The notes beneath the pieces were generated by a model. It searched no databases and was not told where the DNA came from. It was given only the letters and a program-made list of their open reading frames with translations. From UBA2942 sp045127535 (lineage in GTDB: Bacteria; Bacillota; Clostridia; Lachnospirales; Lachnospiraceae), in the NCBI GenBank assembly GCA_045127535.1, contig JBGVQN010000025.1, positions 1 through 64,000 of the forward strand: a stretch of DNA of 64,000 bases, written 5' to 3'. A program made the position numbers and the translations under genes. The first letter of the stretch is position 1. Each line of letters opens with the position of its first letter. Shown one piece after another: positions 61,022 through 64,000 of this stretch.

Positions 61022-61775
61022 TTTCTTCTCCTAATGCCAAAAGCGGTACCAGCTTTGGATTTTCTTCTGTGCCTATGTCTGCATAGGATTCCAGTCTGTG
61101 GATCTGCAGTGCATAAGGCCCAAAGTCTCTGCCTGTAAATTTTGCAAATGCCTCCATAACCAGCTCCGGCTTTAAATTGCTGGAGCTGCCTGTGGTCAGC
61201 AGCATGTAAAAACAAAGCTGTCCGCTCTCAGATGTATGACACAGACGTGGATTGTCTGTCAGCTCACGGATACCGGCCTCTGCCTGTAAGATCATTGGAC
61301 GGATATCTACCTGTGCCACTGATTTCTTGGTCTGCTTTTCCATGACAATGGACTCCTGCTGTAAAAATGCCTGAAATGCCTGGATCAGGGCAGCTGTATC
61401 CTCCGGCTCATACCCCTCTCTGAAATACACCAGATAGTCAGAAGCAGCAGTCTGTGCCATTGCAGGCTTACACTCCTTTGGCACCTTTACCCAGCCGGTG
61501 ACCTCCATGCCCTCAGTCATCACTGCATTCAGTGCAGCAATGGTATCCTGAGAGGAAAGGGTGGAATGTACCTCCAGATCAGCATATTCCCCTTCGCTGG
61601 TCAGACCCAGTCCCAAAGGCGCTGCAAAGGACAGGATCTGATGGGGATTAAATCCTCCTGAATAGCAAATATCAATGCCAGCCCGACGGTTGGCTTTCTG
61701 AAAATAGCGCATTACATCCAAGTGGCTGATAAACCGCAGGGTACCTGTTTTCACAAATTTCATTCTAATCTTCAA
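60990..61775 (-). CDS. TIGR03936 family radical-SAM-associated protein (DUF2344)
   Basis: A 261-residue protein of unknown biochemical role always found beside the radical-SAM protein upstream. It begins MKIRMKFVKTGTLRFISHLDVMRYFQKANRRAGIDICYSGGFNPHQILSFAAPLGLGLTSEGEYADLEV, characteristic of the family. TTG start at 61775 with GGAGGAGG at correct distance; it overlaps the upstream gene by 11 bases. Thought to act together with that protein, possibly on RNA. Confidence 0.9.
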   Translation of the reverse strand: MKIRMKFVKTGTLRFISHLDVMRYFQKANRRAGIDICYSGGFNPHQILSFAAPLGLGLTSEGEYADLEVHSTLSSQDTIAALNAVMTEGMEVTGWVKVPKECKPAMAQTAASDYLVYFREGYEPEDTAALIQAFQAFLQQESIVMEKQTKKSVAQVDIRPMILQAEAGIRELTDNPRLCHTSESGQLCFYMLLTTGSSSNLKPELVMEAFAKFTGRDFGPYALQIHRLESYADIGTEENPKLVPLLALGEEIEQAYSDKKE

Positions 61776-63624
61776 AGCAGACACCTCCTCCAAATTTCAT
61801 AGCGCCACAGCCGGAACAGCGCTGTCTGCAGTTAGGCGTGGTCTCTCCTGCCAGGGCACGCTCCCATTCTTTTTCCAGGAACTTTCTGGTGACGCCTACA
61901 TCAATGAAATCCCATGGCAGGATCTCATCCAGGCTTCGCTCACGTACTGTATAAAAGTCCATATCTACGCCGCATTCTTCAAAGGTATCTACCCATGTCT
62001 GGAAATTCATCTTATCTCCCCAGGCATCATAAATACAGCCTTTTTCATATGCCTTTAAAATGACCTGAGCGACCCTTCTGTCACCTCTGGCAAAGACACC
62101 CTCCAGTGTGGTGGTCTCAGCTTCATGCCAGTTATAGGTCATGCTCTTTTTATTTAACTGCTCCTTTACAGTGGCATTTACCACTCTTGCAAGATCCAAA
62201 TACCGCTTGGTTGGCAGCATAGGCGCCCACTGGAACGGAGTAAATGGCTTTGGGATAAAGAAGGAGGTACTGATCACGATCTGCACCTTGCCGTTACGCT
62301 GATCCTTGGGGATCTCGTAATAGCGCTTGGCAATCTTTTCTGCCAGATATGCAATCTCCTTACGGTCTTCATCTGTTTCCGTAGGCAGTCCCAGCATAAA
62401 GTACAGCTTCACTCTGTTCCAGCCTGCATCAAAGGCCATGCCTGCACCGTTGACGATCACTTCCTCTGTCAGATTTTTATTGATCACATCACGCAGTCTC
62501 TGACTGCCTGCTTCCGGGGCAAAGGTCAGGCTGCTTTTGCGGATGTCCTGTACCTTGCTCATAACATCCAGGGAAAAGGCATCAATACGCAGTGACGGCA
62601 GGGAAATGTTCATCCCCTTTTTGCCAAAGTTGTCAATCAGGTAATTGACCAGCCCCTCTAACTGGGAATAGTCGCTGGAGCTTAAAGAGCTTAAAGAGAT
62701 TTCCTCATGTCCGGTGTTTTCAATCATTTCCCGGGCGGTATCCTGTAAAAACTCCAGACTGCGCTCTCTGACCGGACGGTAAATCATACCTGCCTGGCAG
62801 AAACGGCAGCCCCTGATACAGCCGCGCTGGATCTCCAATACCACTCTGTCCTGTGTGGCCTTGATATAAGGCACCAGAGGCTTCTTTGGATAGTAAGTAT
62901 TGGTCACATCATGGACGATCTCCTTGCAGACACGCTCTGGTACATCCGCACGGTTTGGCGCAAAGGATGCAATGGTGCCGTCCTCGTGATAGGTGACATC
63001 ATAGAATCGTGGTGCATAGATGCCTGGTATAGAGGCTGCTTTCGCCAGAAATTCTTCTCTGGATACACCCTCCTTTTGACATGCCTTATATAAGTCAAGC
63101 AGGGCACGGTACTGGGTCTCTCCCTCACCTAAATAAAACAGGTCAAAAAAGTCTGCAATGGGCTCCGGGTTATAGGCACAGGGGCCGCCTCCAATGACGA
63201 TAGGATCCTCCTCTGTACGGTCTTTTGCCAGCAGAGGAATCTGACTTAAATCAATGACCTGCAGCACATTGGTGTAGCACATTTCATACTGCAGGGTGAC
63301 CCCTAAGAAGTCAAACTCCTTGATGGGGCGCTGGGATTCTACGCCAAAGAGGGGGATCTGCTCCTTGCGCATGATGGCATCTAAGTCTGTCCATGGGGAG
63401 TAGACTCTGTCACAGCAGGTATCTTCCCACTGGTTAAACATATCATATAAGATCTGCATGCCCATGTGGGACATACCGATCTCGTATACATCAGGGAAAC
63501 ACATGGCAAAGGTGACTTCTGCAGCGTCAAAATCCTTGTTGGCGGCATTGACCTCATTGCCAATATATCTCGCAGGCTTCTCAATGGTCAGCAATATTTC
63601 ATCTGACAGTGCCAGTTTTCTCAT
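61765..63624 (-). CDS. TIGR03960 family B12-binding-type radical SAM protein
   Basis: A 619-residue protein. N-terminal B12-binding-like domain (about 1-230), radical-SAM core with CIRGCRFCQAG (about 269-279, CxxxCxxC) and a C-terminal region ending in CRQRCSGCGAMKFGGGVC, a cysteine cluster. Reaction unknown; related proteins methylthiolate or modify RNA. It heads an operon with TIGR03936 and RNase E/G. A foldback element begins 34 bp upstream of the start codon. Confidence 0.92.
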   Translation of the reverse strand: MRKLALSDEILLTIEKPARYIGNEVNAANKDFDAAEVTFAMCFPDVYEIGMSHMGMQILYDMFNQWEDTCCDRVYSPWTDLDAIMRKEQIPLFGVESQRPIKEFDFLGVTLQYEMCYTNVLQVIDLSQIPLLAKDRTEEDPIVIGGGPCAYNPEPIADFFDLFYLGEGETQYRALLDLYKACQKEGVSREEFLAKAASIPGIYAPRFYDVTYHEDGTIASFAPNRADVPERVCKEIVHDVTNTYYPKKPLVPYIKATQDRVVLEIQRGCIRGCRFCQAGMIYRPVRERSLEFLQDTAREMIENTGHEEISLSSLSSSDYSQLEGLVNYLIDNFGKKGMNISLPSLRIDAFSLDVMSKVQDIRKSSLTFAPEAGSQRLRDVINKNLTEEVIVNGAGMAFDAGWNRVKLYFMLGLPTETDEDRKEIAYLAEKIAKRYYEIPKDQRNGKVQIVISTSFFIPKPFTPFQWAPMLPTKRYLDLARVVNATVKEQLNKKSMTYNWHEAETTTLEGVFARGDRRVAQVILKAYEKGCIYDAWGDKMNFQTWVDTFEECGVDMDFYTVRERSLDEILPWDFIDVGVTRKFLEKEWERALAGETTPNCRQRCSGCGAMKFGGGVCFED

Positions 63625-63654
63625 TCTGATCCTCGCTTTTCTTTATTTGTAGTG

Positions 63655-63920
63655 GACGCGTTCAAGAGTATCTGCAGCCGACAGCCAGGGAATGGAATGA
63701 GGCCGGGAGGAATTGTTTTACACAGGGCACGCTCTCGCTTCGGTGAAAACGCAGCGGTGCTAAGATTTTTTATTATAAGGATCATCAGCAAGCAAGCTTT
63801 CTGCTGATCCTTATAATAAAAAACCTAAGTACCGGCGTTTTCAAGAGCCCTGCTTAAAAACAATTCCTCCCGGCCTCATTCCACTCCCTGGCTGTCGGCT
63901 GCAGATACTCTTGAACGCTG
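63655..63920. mobile_element. Foldback element copy 2
   Basis: Outer arms 63658-63719 and about 63857-63918 pair with one mismatch in about 60 bp. The conserved 5' core is at 63720-63764, the inner helix 63765-63782 with 63807-63823 (17 of 17 pairs), apical segment 63783-63806 (23 of 24 identical to copy 1) and 3' core 63824-63856. Inner-helix arms are 18 and 17 nt in both copies though their sequences are unrelated. The 63921-64000 remainder shows nothing I can name. Confidence 0.8.
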
Positions 63921-64000
63921 GTTATTGCTATGATTAAATTTACTGAAACATATCGATCAAATATGTGTGTTCATGATCATTTATTTTCGATATCCTGCTC

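Noticed and set aside
55410..63920. Invertible promoters (invertons) for the foldback elements
   Set aside because: The space between arms is itself palindromic and carries no promoter-like sequence, and no dedicated invertase adjoins.

Overview
The window reads as a chromosomal segment of an anaerobic, probably spore-forming Firmicute, most likely a Lachnospiraceae member (Clostridia). Supporting signs are T-box leaders on leuS and thrS, an L27 with the Firmicutes N-terminal extension next to its Prp protease, the radical-SAM pair plus RNase E/G upstream of the rplU-prp-rpmA/obgE block, a nudF-spoIIM-xerD order also known from Bacillus, recA-recX, lexA divergent from a LysM gene, and strong TTGACA-N17-TATAAT promoters. 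Genus cannot be fixed from sequence alone. No rRNA, tRNA, CRISPR array, transposase or prophage was seen.

Layout. 1-5.4 kb: an unexplained structured stretch, then two paralogous multi-spanning proteins (GT-C-like) around a family 2 glycosyltransferase. 5.4-15.1 kb: T-box/leuS, Smr protein, 3-methyladenine glycosylase, two unknown genes, a lipoprotein amidase, and a MocR regulator divergent from pyridoxamine kinase. 15.3-23.4 kb: serA/serC, CorA, a rhomboid-like protein without catalytic residues, lysA, and LexA-boxed recA-recX. 23.7-28.9 kb: RNase Y, NUDIX hydrolase, SpoIIM-like protein, a XerD-like protein lacking three catalytic residues, and DAHP synthase. 29.2-37 kb: an iron- or heme-type uptake island (remnant of an ABC operon, ECF module, AraC regulator, two fused ABC half-transporters) with four GTTAR-N6-CTAAC dyads that look like DtxR-family operators. 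37-47.3 kb: alpha-E/ATP-grasp pair, hisB, cytidylate-kinase-like protein, BlaI-type repressor, lexA with a divergent LysM gene and five LexA boxes, LysR-metY, and a TtcA-like gene overlapping an intact tyrosine recombinase. 47.5-64 kb, almost all minus strand: 2H phosphoesterase, T-box/thrS, MscS, rsfS-yqeK-nadD-yhbY-obgE, rpmA-prp-rplU, amidase, two envelope/unknown genes, RNase E/G and two radical-SAM-associated genes.

The most unusual signal is a family of long foldback elements. Two full copies (about 55.41-55.65 kb and 63.65-63.92 kb) share conserved end, internal-loop and apical-loop sequences, while the helices between them have unrelated sequences that are nevertheless nearly perfectly self-complementary. 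A third, internally deleted copy lies near 50.1 kb. Copy 1 lies in the predicted 5' UTR of obgE, copy 2 just upstream of the radical-SAM operon, and the relic upstream of thrS. I do not recognise this as a known RNA or repeat family.

Functional links: LexA sites tie together recA, lexA/LysM and possibly the methyladenine glycosylase; T-boxes tie leuS and thrS to tRNA charging; MocR with PdxK suggests B6 control; and the 29-37 kb island suggests metal-dependent acquisition of a metal chelate or tetrapyrrole.
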